Shown here one piece after another: positions 28,236 to 36,343 of a stretch of 64,000 bases of DNA. The notes below the pieces were generated by a model. It ran no database searches. It worked only from the letters and a program-made list of their open reading frames with translations, and was not told where the DNA came from. The stretch lies in contig JBBDLF010000001.1 of assembly GCA_040879025.1 (NCBI GenBank), forward strand, positions 62,001-126,000. Direction: 5' to 3'. The translations under genes were made by a program, and so were the position numbers. Source of the DNA: JBBDLF01 sp040879025 (lineage in GTDB: Bacteria > Pseudomonadota > Gammaproteobacteria > Pseudomonadales > Pseudohongiellaceae). Each line of letters begins with the position of its first letter. Position 1 is the stretch's first letter.

Positions 28236-29315
28236 TCAGGCTATCCAAAGGGATGGCAACCGTTCAAAAAACCAGAACATGGCTACTCCGCCAAGACCAT
28301 AGGCCGTCGCGGTTTTAACAGCCGGAACCGTGTTTTTCGCAGGACCCTGAAGGTAACCGCGCAGGGCGTAACTTGTGCCGAGTACCGCTGCGATAAACAG
28401 CAGTTGACCTGTTTCAACGCCAATATTGAAAAACAGCAGCGCCAGAGGGACGTCCTGTTCCCACAGGCCAAGTTCACTTAGCGCACCGGCAAAACCAAAA
28501 CCATGAAACAGGCCAAACACGAATGCGACGAGCCAGGGCTGGTAGTGAACCAGATGCCGGTGACCTCGTTGTCCCATAATGACTTCCCGTGCCAGCAACA
28601 CAATGGACAGAGCGATAATGACTTCAATCGGGGCACCGGGAACCGGCAGGAACCCCATTGTTGCAAACGCCAGCGTGATGCTGTGAGCGATTGTGAAAGC
28701 TGTGATTGTCTGCACCAGTTTCCAGAACCCCTGAAACAGCATAAGCAACCCCAGCACGAATAGCAGATGATCCACGCCGAAAAGGATATGTTCAATGCCA
28801 AGCAGAGTATAGGTTGCCGCCAGAGACCCCAGCGATGCAAAAGCTGACGAAATCAGGCTGTCGGTAGTTAACCCGGCAATATCAACTTCAATTTCAGTGC
28901 CATTATCGGGAAACCAGGCGGAACGACTACTGCCATCGGACCAGCGCGCCAGTACGACTACCCCCTCGAGTAGCCAGGGCAGGGTAAGCATGTCGCCGGC
29001 CGTTAATGCCGAAGGACAAGTAAAAGCGTAACCATACTCTGTGCCTGTCTCATTCGAGGTTGCGCACCGGTCGGGAATGACATCGGCAAGGTTATAAATC
29101 GGGGGCGCCTGAGGATCGACGACAACCAACTGATACCGGGAGCCCCCCGTCTCTTCGAGAAACAGTCTGGCAACGCCGGTCACGTCCACGTCATGCGCAA
29201 AGGAAAAACCATTCCAGGCGGAGCAAATGAGCAACACCGCCATCGTGCGCACAATCCGCAATGATCGCGCTTTGGGGAACGCGGTTGCTCCTGCCACCGG
29301 TACAAGGGAATTCAT
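28236..29315 (-). CDS. HupE/UreJ-type membrane protein
   Basis: A 359-residue protein with a signal peptide, a periplasmic domain of about 120 residues and six or so transmembrane helices. The membrane part carries the family motifs GIEHILFGVDHLLFV and FGLFHGFGFAGAL. Many such proteins are annotated as HupE/UreJ_2 and are thought to carry metals, though no hydrogenase or urease is nearby. The start overlaps the upstream parvulin-like gene by 4 bp, so the pair is coupled. Confidence 0.85.
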   Translation of the reverse strand: MNSLVPVAGATAFPKARSLRIVRTMAVLLICSAWNGFSFAHDVDVTGVARLFLEETGGSRYQLVVVDPQAPPIYNLADVIPDRCATSNETGTEYGYAFTCPSALTAGDMLTLPWLLEGVVVLARWSDGSSRSAWFPDNGTEIEVDIAGLTTDSLISSAFASLGSLAATYTLLGIEHILFGVDHLLFVLGLLMLFQGFWKLVQTITAFTIAHSITLAFATMGFLPVPGAPIEVIIALSIVLLAREVIMGQRGHRHLVHYQPWLVAFVFGLFHGFGFAGALSELGLWEQDVPLALLFFNIGVETGQLLFIAAVLGTSYALRGYLQGPAKNTVPAVKTATAYGLGGVAMFWFFERLPSLWIA

Positions 29316-30142
29316 TGTGAAGGAGAGTCGGTAATTTCGACGCGGTACTTCTGTTGCAATCTTTCCATCTCGGTATCAAGCCATTGCTCCTCGGCGACCG
29401 CAAGCCAGTCCTGTCTTACCCGGTCGGCAATCTGATCCAGCGGAACAAGTATTGTGCCGGTTTTTTCCCGCGGGCGCAGCCAGTGCTGACCGCGGTTACT
29501 GATAAACGGCCCGACCCATCCACCAACAGGTGTGGAAAAAGCCTGTTGAGAGAATGAAAAGTCAAAAATATTTTCCAGCTCGCCGGCGGTAACCTGTGTC
29601 AATGTGCTGATGTTGGCGGGTTGCTCGGCTGTGAGATCATCGGGATCGGCCCCGGATTGAAGTTGCTGTCTCATTGCTTCAGATAGCGGCTCACCGGCAT
29701 CGAATACCAGTTCATCGACAGTCATGCGCGGAGGAATGCTGTAGTTCTGCGCGTTATCCTCATGGAAAGAAACCAGTTCCTCCTGCGTCGGGGGAATCAC
29801 CCCGGCACTGAGGATGTGTTGCATTTTCTGAGCAAGAATTTCGTGGATACGACTGTCGTCCTCCAGCCCCATTGCATAGGCTTCGCGAACCAGTATTTTC
29901 TCCTCCACGATTTCCTGCCGCACCTGAGCGCGTTCAGCGTCGGTGAGTGGTTCCCCACGCCGCATTTCCTGAACAAATACGCGAGCGGCTATTTCGGCTG
30001 CATCTATTTGAACGAAGTCTTCCGATTCTCGTGTCGTCAAAGCGTAAACCCCGAACAGGCCCATCGCGAGCAGCAGGAAGTGTACGGTAGGTTCCCGCCA
30101 CAGCGAATGCCAGAACGAGGTTGAATATCGGGGTGCTTTCAT
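29312..30142 (-). CDS. membrane-anchored parvulin-like peptidyl-prolyl isomerase
   Basis: A 276-residue protein. A short cytoplasmic N-terminus is followed by one transmembrane helix (about 20-36). A SurA/PpiD-like helical region (EIVEEKILVREAYAMGL) precedes a rotamase-like segment (about 140-245). The canonical parvulin active-site motifs are weak, so catalytic activity is uncertain. It is translationally coupled to the HupE/UreJ protein and may fold that protein's periplasmic domain; this is inference from the overlap. Confidence 0.75.
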   Translation of the reverse strand: MKAPRYSTSFWHSLWREPTVHFLLLAMGLFGVYALTTRESEDFVQIDAAEIAARVFVQEMRRGEPLTDAERAQVRQEIVEEKILVREAYAMGLEDDSRIHEILAQKMQHILSAGVIPPTQEELVSFHEDNAQNYSIPPRMTVDELVFDAGEPLSEAMRQQLQSGADPDDLTAEQPANISTLTQVTAGELENIFDFSFSQQAFSTPVGGWVGPFISNRGQHWLRPREKTGTILVPLDQIADRVRQDWLAVAEEQWLDTEMERLQQKYRVEITDSPSQ

Positions 30143-30210
30143 GACTGTTCAATCACAGGCGCCAATTCTGAATACTCCGGGTCAGGAGGGTGACGGAGGC
30201 GTGTCGGGTG

Positions 30211-30486
30211 TTATCGCTCGGCTGTCTCGGGGTAAGAGGCGTCAAGCAACACCAACCCTTCGCTGGTGGTGATCAAAAATACCGAAACGTTGTGAAGTCC
30301 CACATAGTAAACATTATCGAATATCGGAAACGGTTCCACCTTTCGGGACTCCCAGACTCCCTGGATTACGGGGCTCGGGCCTTCCCAGGCGCGCCACGGA
30401 GAACGCGCGTTCCAGTCTGTCGACTGTCCCGCGGTCGTAAGGGGCATCAATAACAGACACAACAGGGTGGAAAATTGCTTGATCAT
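30211..30486 (-). pseudogene. remnant of a class B3-type metallo-beta-lactamase (N-terminus only)
   Basis: The 91-residue frame starts with a signal peptide (MIKQFSTLLCLLLMPLTTAG). It then has PFPIFDNVYYVGLHNVSVFLITT and LVLLDASYPET, the opening strands of B3 metallo-beta-lactamase-fold enzymes. It stops exactly where the metal-binding HxHxDH segment should follow. Only about 70 bp separate the stop from the next gene, so the catalytic part is deleted rather than frameshifted. It cannot be an active hydrolase. Confidence 0.75.
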
Positions 30487-30650
30487 TCGCTGTTCCTTGT
30501 CAAGCCCGGTAAAGGGGTCTCTCGCGCAGGCAGGTATGCTTATTGATACCGGTTTAGCGCCGGCTTGTAAAGACCCGGCTGGACCGATGACAGACCCGGG
30601 CGATCGTGTCTGGAACCACCGTGGGCGCGGATTCGGGGTCCCGTCCAAGC

Positions 30651-30679
30651 TATACAAGGCGGGGATCAATCTGTATAAT
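30651..30679 (+). promoter_or_regulatory. probable guaB promoter
   Basis: A perfect -10 TATAAT (30674-30679) lies 17 bp from TATACA (30651-30656), which matches 4 of 6 bases of the -35 consensus. The guaB ATG is 29 bp further on. Confidence 0.6.
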
Positions 30680-30707
30680 GCCGTTTTTGTGGAAGGTGGA
30701 AAGTCTT

Positions 30708-32177
30708 ATGTTACGCATTGCTGAAGAGGCTTTGACATTCGATGACGTTCTGCTGGTGCCTGCCCACTCAACCGTGCTCCCCAAAACCGTCAGACTGAAC
30801 ACCCGGCTGACGCAATCGATTTTTCTGAATATCCCGCTTGTTTCCGCCGCGATGGACACCGTCACCGAGGCGCGGCTTGCTATCGCCATGGCCCAGGAAG
30901 GCGGTATCGGGGTTATTCACAAGAGCATGAGTATGGAAAAGCAGGCGCGGGAAGTGCGCCAGGTGAAGAAATTTGAAAGCGGCATGGTGAAAGATCCCAT
31001 CACGATCAACCCCGAGGCGACCATCGGCGAATTGATTGTGCTGATGAACGAGAACAATATATCGGGTATGCCCGTGGTTCAGGGCCCCCGCCTGGTGGGA
31101 ATTGTCACCAGCCGCGATGTCCGTTTTGAAACCAATTTTGATGCCCGTGTCGATTCCATAATGACTCCCAAGGAACGGCTGGTGACGGTAAAGGAAGACG
31201 CCACCCACGATGAAGTCAAGAAACTGCTGCATCGCCATCGTATTGAGAAAATTCTGGTGGTCAATGACGATTTTGACCTGCGCGGGCTGATCACCTTGAA
31301 GGACATCCGAAAATCTGAAGATTTTCCCGATGCCTGCAAGGACACGCTGGGAAGGTTGAGAGTGGCCGCCGCGGTAGGCACCGGACCTGGCGGCCTTGAA
31401 AGGGTTCGCGCGGTGATTGAGGCGGCAGTCGATATTGTCGTTGTGGATACGGCCCACGGTCATTCCCAGGGTGTCATTGACCAGGTTAAAAGTATCAGGA
31501 AACTTTATCCGGACATCGCGATAGTCGCCGGCAATATAGCCACAGCGGCCGCGGCGAAAGATCTGGCCAAGGCCGGTGCCGATGCAGTCAAGGTGGGCAT
31601 TGGCCCGGGATCAATCTGTACTACGCGTATTGTCACCGGCGTGGGTGTACCGCAAATTTCAGCGGTGGCCAATGTAGCGGCGGCGCTGAAAGGTACACCG
31701 GTATGCGTTATATCCGATGGCGGTATTCGTTTCTCGGGTGATATCGCCAAGGTTATCGCCGCCGGCGCACATGTCATCATGGTCGGCAGCCTGCTGGCGG
31801 GATCCGAAGAAGCACCGGGCGAAGTTGAGCTGTACCAGGGAAGGAGCTACAAGGCTTATCGGGGAATGGGTTCACTGGGTGCGATGTCGGGCTCATTCGG
31901 ATCCAGTGACCGCTATTTTCAGAATATCGATTCCGGCACCGAGAAGCTGGTCCCGGAAGGTATCGAGGGCAGGGTTCCGTACAAAGGGCCGATGTCGGCC
32001 ATTGTTCATCAGTTAATGGGCGGTCTGCGGTCCAGCATGGGGTATACCGGGTGCAAGGACATCGATGAAATGCGTACCAAACCACAGTTCATCAAGATTA
32101 CCGCTTCGGGAATGAGTGAGAGTCATGTCCATGATGTCAGCATCACCAAGGAAGCACCCAATTACCGTGTCACGTGA
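30708..32177 (+). CDS. guaB: IMP dehydrogenase
   Basis: A 489-residue enzyme that oxidises IMP to XMP, the committed step to GMP. The barrel domain starts with EEALTFDDVLLVPAHS. Two CBS domains interrupt it at about residues 95-205. The catalytic cysteine is in GIGPGSICTTRIV, and the mobile flap follows. The ATG at 30708, behind a GGAAGG ribosome site, gives the usual length; the longer frame has no support. guaA follows after 69 bp. Confidence 0.96.
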   Translation: MLRIAEEALTFDDVLLVPAHSTVLPKTVRLNTRLTQSIFLNIPLVSAAMDTVTEARLAIAMAQEGGIGVIHKSMSMEKQAREVRQVKKFESGMVKDPITINPEATIGELIVLMNENNISGMPVVQGPRLVGIVTSRDVRFETNFDARVDSIMTPKERLVTVKEDATHDEVKKLLHRHRIEKILVVNDDFDLRGLITLKDIRKSEDFPDACKDTLGRLRVAAAVGTGPGGLERVRAVIEAAVDIVVVDTAHGHSQGVIDQVKSIRKLYPDIAIVAGNIATAAAAKDLAKAGADAVKVGIGPGSICTTRIVTGVGVPQISAVANVAAALKGTPVCVISDGGIRFSGDIAKVIAAGAHVIMVGSLLAGSEEAPGEVELYQGRSYKAYRGMGSLGAMSGSFGSSDRYFQNIDSGTEKLVPEGIEGRVPYKGPMSAIVHQLMGGLRSSMGYTGCKDIDEMRTKPQFIKITASGMSESHVHDVSITKEAPNYRVT

Positions 32178-32246
32178 TCAACGAACACCTGCCGGCTGTG
32201 TTCATCGATTGCGGATATCGCCGCAACCCGGCGTTCCGACCTGTCG

Positions 32247-33827
32247 ATGACGACCCAGAATATTCACAGTCAGAAAGTACTGATTCTCGATTTCGGATCA
32301 CAATATACTCAGCTTATTGCGCGGCGAGTCAGGGAGCTTGACGTGTACTGCGAGATATGGAATCACGATTGCGCACGTCAGGCGGTCGAGCAATTCAACT
32401 CTCAGGGAATAATACTTTCCGGTGGACCTGAAACCAGTACCGTGGAGACTAGCCCGCGCGCGCCACAATTCCTGTTCGATCTCAACATACCCTTGCTTGG
32501 AATCTGCTATGGCATGCAGGTGATGGCCCAGCAGCTTGGCGGCAAAGTGGAGGCTTCTCCCACCTGTGAATTCGGTTACGCCGAAGTTTCGGTTAATCGT
32601 GACAATCGTCTGCTCGACGGTATCGAAGACCGCATCTCGGAAGACGGCACCGCCAGGCTGGACGTATGGATGAGCCATGGCGACAAGGTCGTTTCGGTGC
32701 CGGACGGTTTCAGTATCACTGCCTATACAGAGACTGCCCCGGTTGCCGCGATGGCTGATGATTCCCGGCGATTCTACGGAATCCAGTTTCATCCTGAAGT
32801 CACTCACACGCTGCAGGGGCAGCGCATTCTGGAACGCTTTGTTCGTGATATCTGTGAGTGCGAACCACTCTGGACCAGTGAAAACATCATCGACGATGCG
32901 GTCGCCAGGGTAAGGCAGCAGGTCGGCAAGGACCCGGTGCTGCTGGGACTCTCCGGCGGTGTGGATTCCTCGGTGGTTGCCGCACTGCTGTATAAGGCCA
33001 TCGGAGACCAGTTGACCTGTGTGTTTGTGGACAATGGTCTGCTGCGGCTGAACGAAGGTACGCAGGTAATGGCCGCGTTCGCCAGGAATATGGGTGTCAA
33101 GGTCATCCGTGTTGATGCGGAAGACCTGTTTCTCGGCAAACTCGCCGGCGTGTCTGATCCGGAGGAAAAACGAAAAGTTATTGGCAAGACCTTTATTGAA
33201 ATATTTGACGATCAGGCCACCACGATCGAGGGTGTCAAATGGCTTGCCCAGGGGACGATATATCCCGATGTGATCGAGTCGGCGGGGTCAAAGACCGGCA
33301 AGGCACATCTGATCAAATCACACCACAACGTGGGCGGGTTGCCCGATACCATGAAGCTGGGCCTGGTGGAACCCTTGCGTGAGCTGTTCAAGGACGAAGT
33401 TCGCAAGATCGGGCTGGAACTGGGTCTGCCTTATGACATGGTATACCGCCATCCGTTTCCCGGTCCGGGGCTGGGTGTGCGGGTTCTCGGCGAGGTAAGG
33501 AAGGAATACTGCGATATTCTCCGGCGGGCGGACGCAATCTTTATCGAGGAACTGCATCGCGCGGGTTATTATCACAAGGTAAGCCAGGCATTCGCGGTAT
33601 TTTTACCGGTGAAATCCGTCGGAGTCGTTGGCGACGCGAGGCGCTATTCGTACGTGATCACGATACGGGCGGTGGAGACAATCGATTTTATGACCGCGCG
33701 ATGGGCGCGTCTTCCGTACGAACTGCTCGAGACAGTGTCCAATCGAATCATTAATGAGATCAGCGATGTTTCCCGCGTGAGTTACGATATATCCAGTAAA
33801 CCTCCGGCCACCATTGAGTGGGAATGA
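32247..33827 (+). CDS. guaA: GMP synthase (glutamine-hydrolysing)
   Basis: A 526-residue enzyme. The amidotransferase domain has GICYGMQVMAQ and HPEVTHT. The ATP pyrophosphatase domain has the P-loop GLSGGVDSSV. The C-terminus ends in ATIEWE as in E. coli, so insertion of the element has not altered the protein. The last codons and stop form part of the 14-bp repeat at the left end of the element. In the ancestral arrangement the next gene was most likely tadA. Confidence 0.96.
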   Translation: MTTQNIHSQKVLILDFGSQYTQLIARRVRELDVYCEIWNHDCARQAVEQFNSQGIILSGGPETSTVETSPRAPQFLFDLNIPLLGICYGMQVMAQQLGGKVEASPTCEFGYAEVSVNRDNRLLDGIEDRISEDGTARLDVWMSHGDKVVSVPDGFSITAYTETAPVAAMADDSRRFYGIQFHPEVTHTLQGQRILERFVRDICECEPLWTSENIIDDAVARVRQQVGKDPVLLGLSGGVDSSVVAALLYKAIGDQLTCVFVDNGLLRLNEGTQVMAAFARNMGVKVIRVDAEDLFLGKLAGVSDPEEKRKVIGKTFIEIFDDQATTIEGVKWLAQGTIYPDVIESAGSKTGKAHLIKSHHNVGGLPDTMKLGLVEPLRELFKDEVRKIGLELGLPYDMVYRHPFPGPGLGVRVLGEVRKEYCDILRRADAIFIEELHRAGYYHKVSQAFAVFLPVKSVGVVGDARRYSYVITIRAVETIDFMTARWARLPYELLETVSNRIINEISDVSRVSYDISSKPPATIEWE

Positions 33828-33828
33828 A
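33815..33828 (+). repeat. left attachment repeat (attL core) in guaA
   Basis: TGAGTGGGAATGAA, identical to 42520-42533. It covers the final guaA codons and stop. The bases on either side differ between the two copies, so the identity is exactly 14 bp. Confidence 0.85.
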
Positions 33829-33936
33829 TTAAGGTCTTTCAGGGGCTATCGGCAGCTATCGGTATAGCGGCGTAACTTTTTGATTTCTATAAAATTACCT
33901 CTTTTTACCTATCAGTGGCGGCAAGCAGGTACATTT

Positions 33937-33955
33937 GTCGGTAAAAGCGACGGTA
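33937..33955 (+). repeat. candidate integrase arm site, left
   Basis: Two 7-bp direct repeats at 12-bp spacing: GTCGGTA (33937-33943) and GACGGTA (33949-33955). The same 17-bp block, CGGTAAAAGYGACGGTA, recurs near the right end in the same orientation. Confidence 0.5.
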
Positions 33956-33961
33956 TCCCGA

Positions 33962-34116
33962 ATCGCCCTGATTAAGCACCGCGACTGGATCTAGAAAGCG
34001 CTGGCACATGAAGACGGCCGCTCGTCAAGGGCGGTGTACAACAAGGCGGAGTATGCCGACAGCGCCGCCACATAATGCAGGAGTGGGCCAACATGATCGA
34101 TGCCTGGGTGGAGGGG
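33962..34116 (+). pseudogene. C-terminal remnant of a tyrosine recombinase (integrase)
   Basis: Translation gives IALIKHRDWI, a TAG stop, then KALAHEDGRSSRAVYNKAEYA. After a frameshift near 34070 it continues as MQEWANMIDAWVEG. This is the conserved end of tyrosine integrases: the LAH...RAxYN-AEY block around the catalytic His and Tyr, then the MMQxWADxLD helix. The catalytic N-terminal two thirds are missing, so the gene is dead. Its position beside the left att repeat is where an element's integrase is expected. Confidence 0.8.
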
Positions 34117-34304
34117 GCTATACCCCTACACTGTTACCACCGAGCATGTTGGTATCGGCATTGCGGGCCTCGGTATGAGCATCGTGATGACAAGACAGTA
34201 TACTGGGTACTGGCCTCGTGGTTTATGGAAAGAACGAAATGCTCGCTAATAGTGAGCAAATTGGCGAATTCGTAAACTCGCGGGGTGGCAGATGTTTCCA
34301 TTCT

Positions 34305-34336
34305 CCGCTATGGTTGTCACTTGACAACCATAGCGG
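34305..34336. promoter_or_regulatory. perfect 32-bp inverted repeat with an embedded -35 box
   Basis: Arms CCGCTATGGTTGTCA (34305-34319) and TGACAACCATAGCGG (34322-34336) are exact reverse complements around a 2-bp centre. TTGACA (34321-34326) overlaps the right arm, and CATACT (34344-34349) lies 17 bp downstream as a possible -10. This is the layout of an autorepressor operator for the next two genes. No T-run follows, so it is not a terminator. The resulting transcript start would be only a few bases before the ATG, so the -10 choice is uncertain. Confidence 0.6.
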
Positions 34337-34360
34337 CCGCCCCCATACTGGAGCAATGCC

Positions 34361-34630
34361 ATGAGTCGTCCGTCACATCCCAAGAAGGAAGTCGAGGCGG
34401 CTCTCAGGCACGCCGAGGAACAGGGCTGGCGGATCGAGGTCGGTGGCGCCCATGCCTGGGGCAGGATTTACTGTCCCTACAATGATGACGAATGTCGTTG
34501 TGGTGAGTTCTGTATCACGAGCGTGTGGAGTACGCCACGCAATCCAGGCAGCCATGCCCGGGCATTGCGCAGGGTGGTGGATAAATGCTCCGCCCACAGG
34601 CAAACACAAAAGACAGATTCCGGGAATTGA
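34361..34630 (+). CDS. small Cys-containing protein, candidate toxin of a two-gene module
   Basis: An 89-residue protein. The first 40 residues (KKEVEAALRHAEEQGWRIEVGGAHAWGRIYCP) recall the HicA layout: a helix, a strand and a conserved Gly-His. It also has a cluster of four Cys (YCPYNDDECRCGEFC) that could bind metal. GGAG precedes the ATG. It is followed after 3 bp by a protein with a putative helix-turn-helix, which suggests a toxin-antitoxin-type pair. I do not know a named family, and toxicity is inference from size and pairing. Confidence 0.6.
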   Translation: MSRPSHPKKEVEAALRHAEEQGWRIEVGGAHAWGRIYCPYNDDECRCGEFCITSVWSTPRNPGSHARALRRVVDKCSAHRQTQKTDSGN

Positions 34631-34633
34631 ACG

Positions 34634-35158
34634 ATGGAATATAACTTCACTCTGAAATACCAGCTTGCGAATAACATCGATGACATGGATGCACTGGTGG
34701 AGCAACTGGGCGAGGCTGGTTGCGACGATGCCCTGGTGGGCATCGGCCAGCCCGGCCGCCTTGCGTTGGAATTTTCCCGTGAGGCGGAAAACGCCGTGAA
34801 AGCAGTACGCAGCGCGCTGGCGGATGTAAAAAAAGCGATCCCGTCTGCGAAGCTGGTGGAGGCCTCGCCTGATTTTGTCGGCTTGACTGATGTGGCGGAG
34901 GTGGTCGGGATATCCCGGCAGGCGATGCGCAAACTGATGACGACCTATCGGTCAATATTCCCGGTGCCAGTCCATGAAGGTAGTGCCTCTATCTGGCACC
35001 TGGCGGAAGTGCTGGACTGGCTGGACGGCAGGGGAGGTTACCGGTTTGACCGACGTGTGCTGGAAGTGGCCAGGGTAATCCTGGAAGTGAACCTAGCCAA
35101 GGAAAGCAACCGCCATCCGGTGAGGGCACATAGGCAGATGGAGCGCCTGACGGCCTGA
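34634..35158 (+). CDS. two-domain DNA-binding protein, candidate antitoxin/autoregulator
   Basis: A 174-residue protein. Residues 1-75 form a possible alpha/beta sandwich (NFTLKYQL...ALVGIGQPGRLALEF). Residues about 80-130 contain a helix-turn-helix resembling excisionase/MerR-type modules (FVGLTDVAEVVGISRQAMRKL), followed by SIWHLAEVLDWL. The start lies 3 bp after the preceding stop, so the genes are co-transcribed. A perfect 32-bp palindrome upstream of the pair is a plausible binding site for this protein. Confidence 0.65.
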   Translation: MEYNFTLKYQLANNIDDMDALVEQLGEAGCDDALVGIGQPGRLALEFSREAENAVKAVRSALADVKKAIPSAKLVEASPDFVGLTDVAEVVGISRQAMRKLMTTYRSIFPVPVHEGSASIWHLAEVLDWLDGRGGYRFDRRVLEVARVILEVNLAKESNRHPVRAHRQMERLTA

Positions 35159-35203
35159 GTCACCTAGGCCCGGCCAGACCGGAAGGGCGGGTAATGCGCT
35201 GCC

Positions 35204-35505
35204 TTACTCAGGTCCTGTCGTCGGCGTTGACTTGCCAGACAGCGAAGCCTGCTTGCGTTCCTCAACCCAGGCTTCCACTTCCTCCAAATCCCACACGATA
35301 CAACGCGGTGTCAGGTTAAAGCGGCGCGGGAATTCCCCGCGGCGCTCCATCTCGTAATCGTCGTTTCGGCCAGCGGGACAATCTGGTGCAATTCCTGGCG
35401 CCGGATTGTCCTGCGAAAGGGCAGGGGCGGTTTTATTACAAACTGGGGCAGTTCGCCATAAGCTGCCGTTCCTGGTTTTGGCAAATGATGTTGGTTGTCC
35501 TTCAT
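35204..35505 (-). pseudogene. frameshifted AlpA-family regulator
   Basis: The frame from the ATG at 35505 reads RRTIRRQELHQIVPLAETTI and then goes out of phase near 35359. Removing the shift by one base gives MERRGEFPRRFNLTPRC and then IVWDLEEVEAWVEERK, ending at the TAA at 35204-35206. This is the full AlpA/prophage-regulator helix-turn-helix fold (about 95 residues). One missing T after ACGAT explains the break. Such proteins control excision genes in integrative elements. Confidence 0.75.
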
Positions 35506-35623
35506 CTATATATCCAGGGTTCTATGATGTGGCCTGGCATATAGTGACTATCGGCAGGTATCGGGACAACCTGCTACAGCGGGTCAGGGCGTAGGAATGA
35601 AAAGTGCTCAGGGTGACTTTTCA

Positions 35624-35836
35624 CTACAGGCGTATACCCGCGCTTTTGGGTGTTGCAAACTGCTCAAGCTCCTCCCCTAGCGGAAAACCCACTACATATA
35701 GCATTGTTGCAGGCATTGCTTTGCCTTCCTGTTCAATGCCCCATTTAATGCTTACTTTTCGTGTGGCGTAACGCAGGGATACACCTTTTACTTTAAGTTC
35801 GTCAATATAGGACTGCAGTTCATCATAGATATCCAA
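35624..35836 (-). CDS. small hypothetical protein, uncertain
   Basis: A 70-residue frame with a plausible amphipathic N-terminal helix (DIYDELQSYIDELKVKG). No family is recognised. It runs back to back with the JetD remnant on the other strand, and may be a real small gene or a fragment. Confidence 0.3.
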   Translation of the reverse strand: MDIYDELQSYIDELKVKGVSLRYATRKVSIKWGIEQEGKAMPATMLYVVGFPLGEELEQFATPKSAGIRL

Positions 35837-35841
35837 TTTTT

Positions 35842-36261
35842 GTGACTCGTTGTAGAGATCAACACAATCGCGATATTCACGGAAGTAGTAGCGAAACTAT
35901 TCCGCTAGTGCGGCCGTATCTTGGCCTTCGTCCAGACACCATTGATGATCTTGTGGTTGGCAGTAAGCCGATTGAATACCTGCTTACCATTGAGAACCTT
36001 GCCAGTTTCAACGAAGCTGCCCAGGATGTCACCAACCCCGATGACCTGCTTCTCATATATGTTGCAGGCAATCCAACGTCGGCACTGCTGGCTGCCTACC
36101 GACGTATTCTGAAGTCAGTCATGCCCAAAAAGGTCATGCATTGGGGTGACATTGATGTTGGGGGATTTCGTATTGCAGCACGGTTGGCTGATCATGCGGC
36201 GGAGGTTGGTCAAAAGATTGAACTATGGCGTATGAACCCGGCTGAGGCAGTGCCTACTTAA
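35842..36261 (+). pseudogene. remnant of a Wadjet JetD-type (DUF2220) nuclease subunit
   Basis: The frame contains LLTIENLASFNEAA, LLLIYVAGNPTSALLAAYRRIL and VMHWGDIDVGGFRIAARLA, ending with ELWRMNPAEA. These correspond to the Toprim-like C-terminal domain of JetD, where the E of the first block and the D-x-D of GDID are metal ligands. The large N-terminal part is missing and the C-terminus stops early after AEAVPT. No jetA, jetB or jetC is nearby. A former Wadjet plasmid-defence locus has been lost here. Confidence 0.65.
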
Positions 36262-36343
36262 GACGCGCCCTGTTTTCCAAGAGCAAGAATTTATGATCTG
36301 GGAGCCCCCACTCAACAGATGTTGAAGGATTACTTTGGTGTGA

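Noticed and set aside
33815..33828. Reading the 14-bp repeat as chance similarity
   Set aside because: It is perfect, bounds a segment of different composition with mobile-element remnants, and sits exactly at gene ends at a known integration target, so chance is unlikely.
34075..34275. A 66-residue plus-strand frame as a small gene
   Set aside because: Its first 14 residues are the end of the broken integrase; the rest shows no family resemblance.
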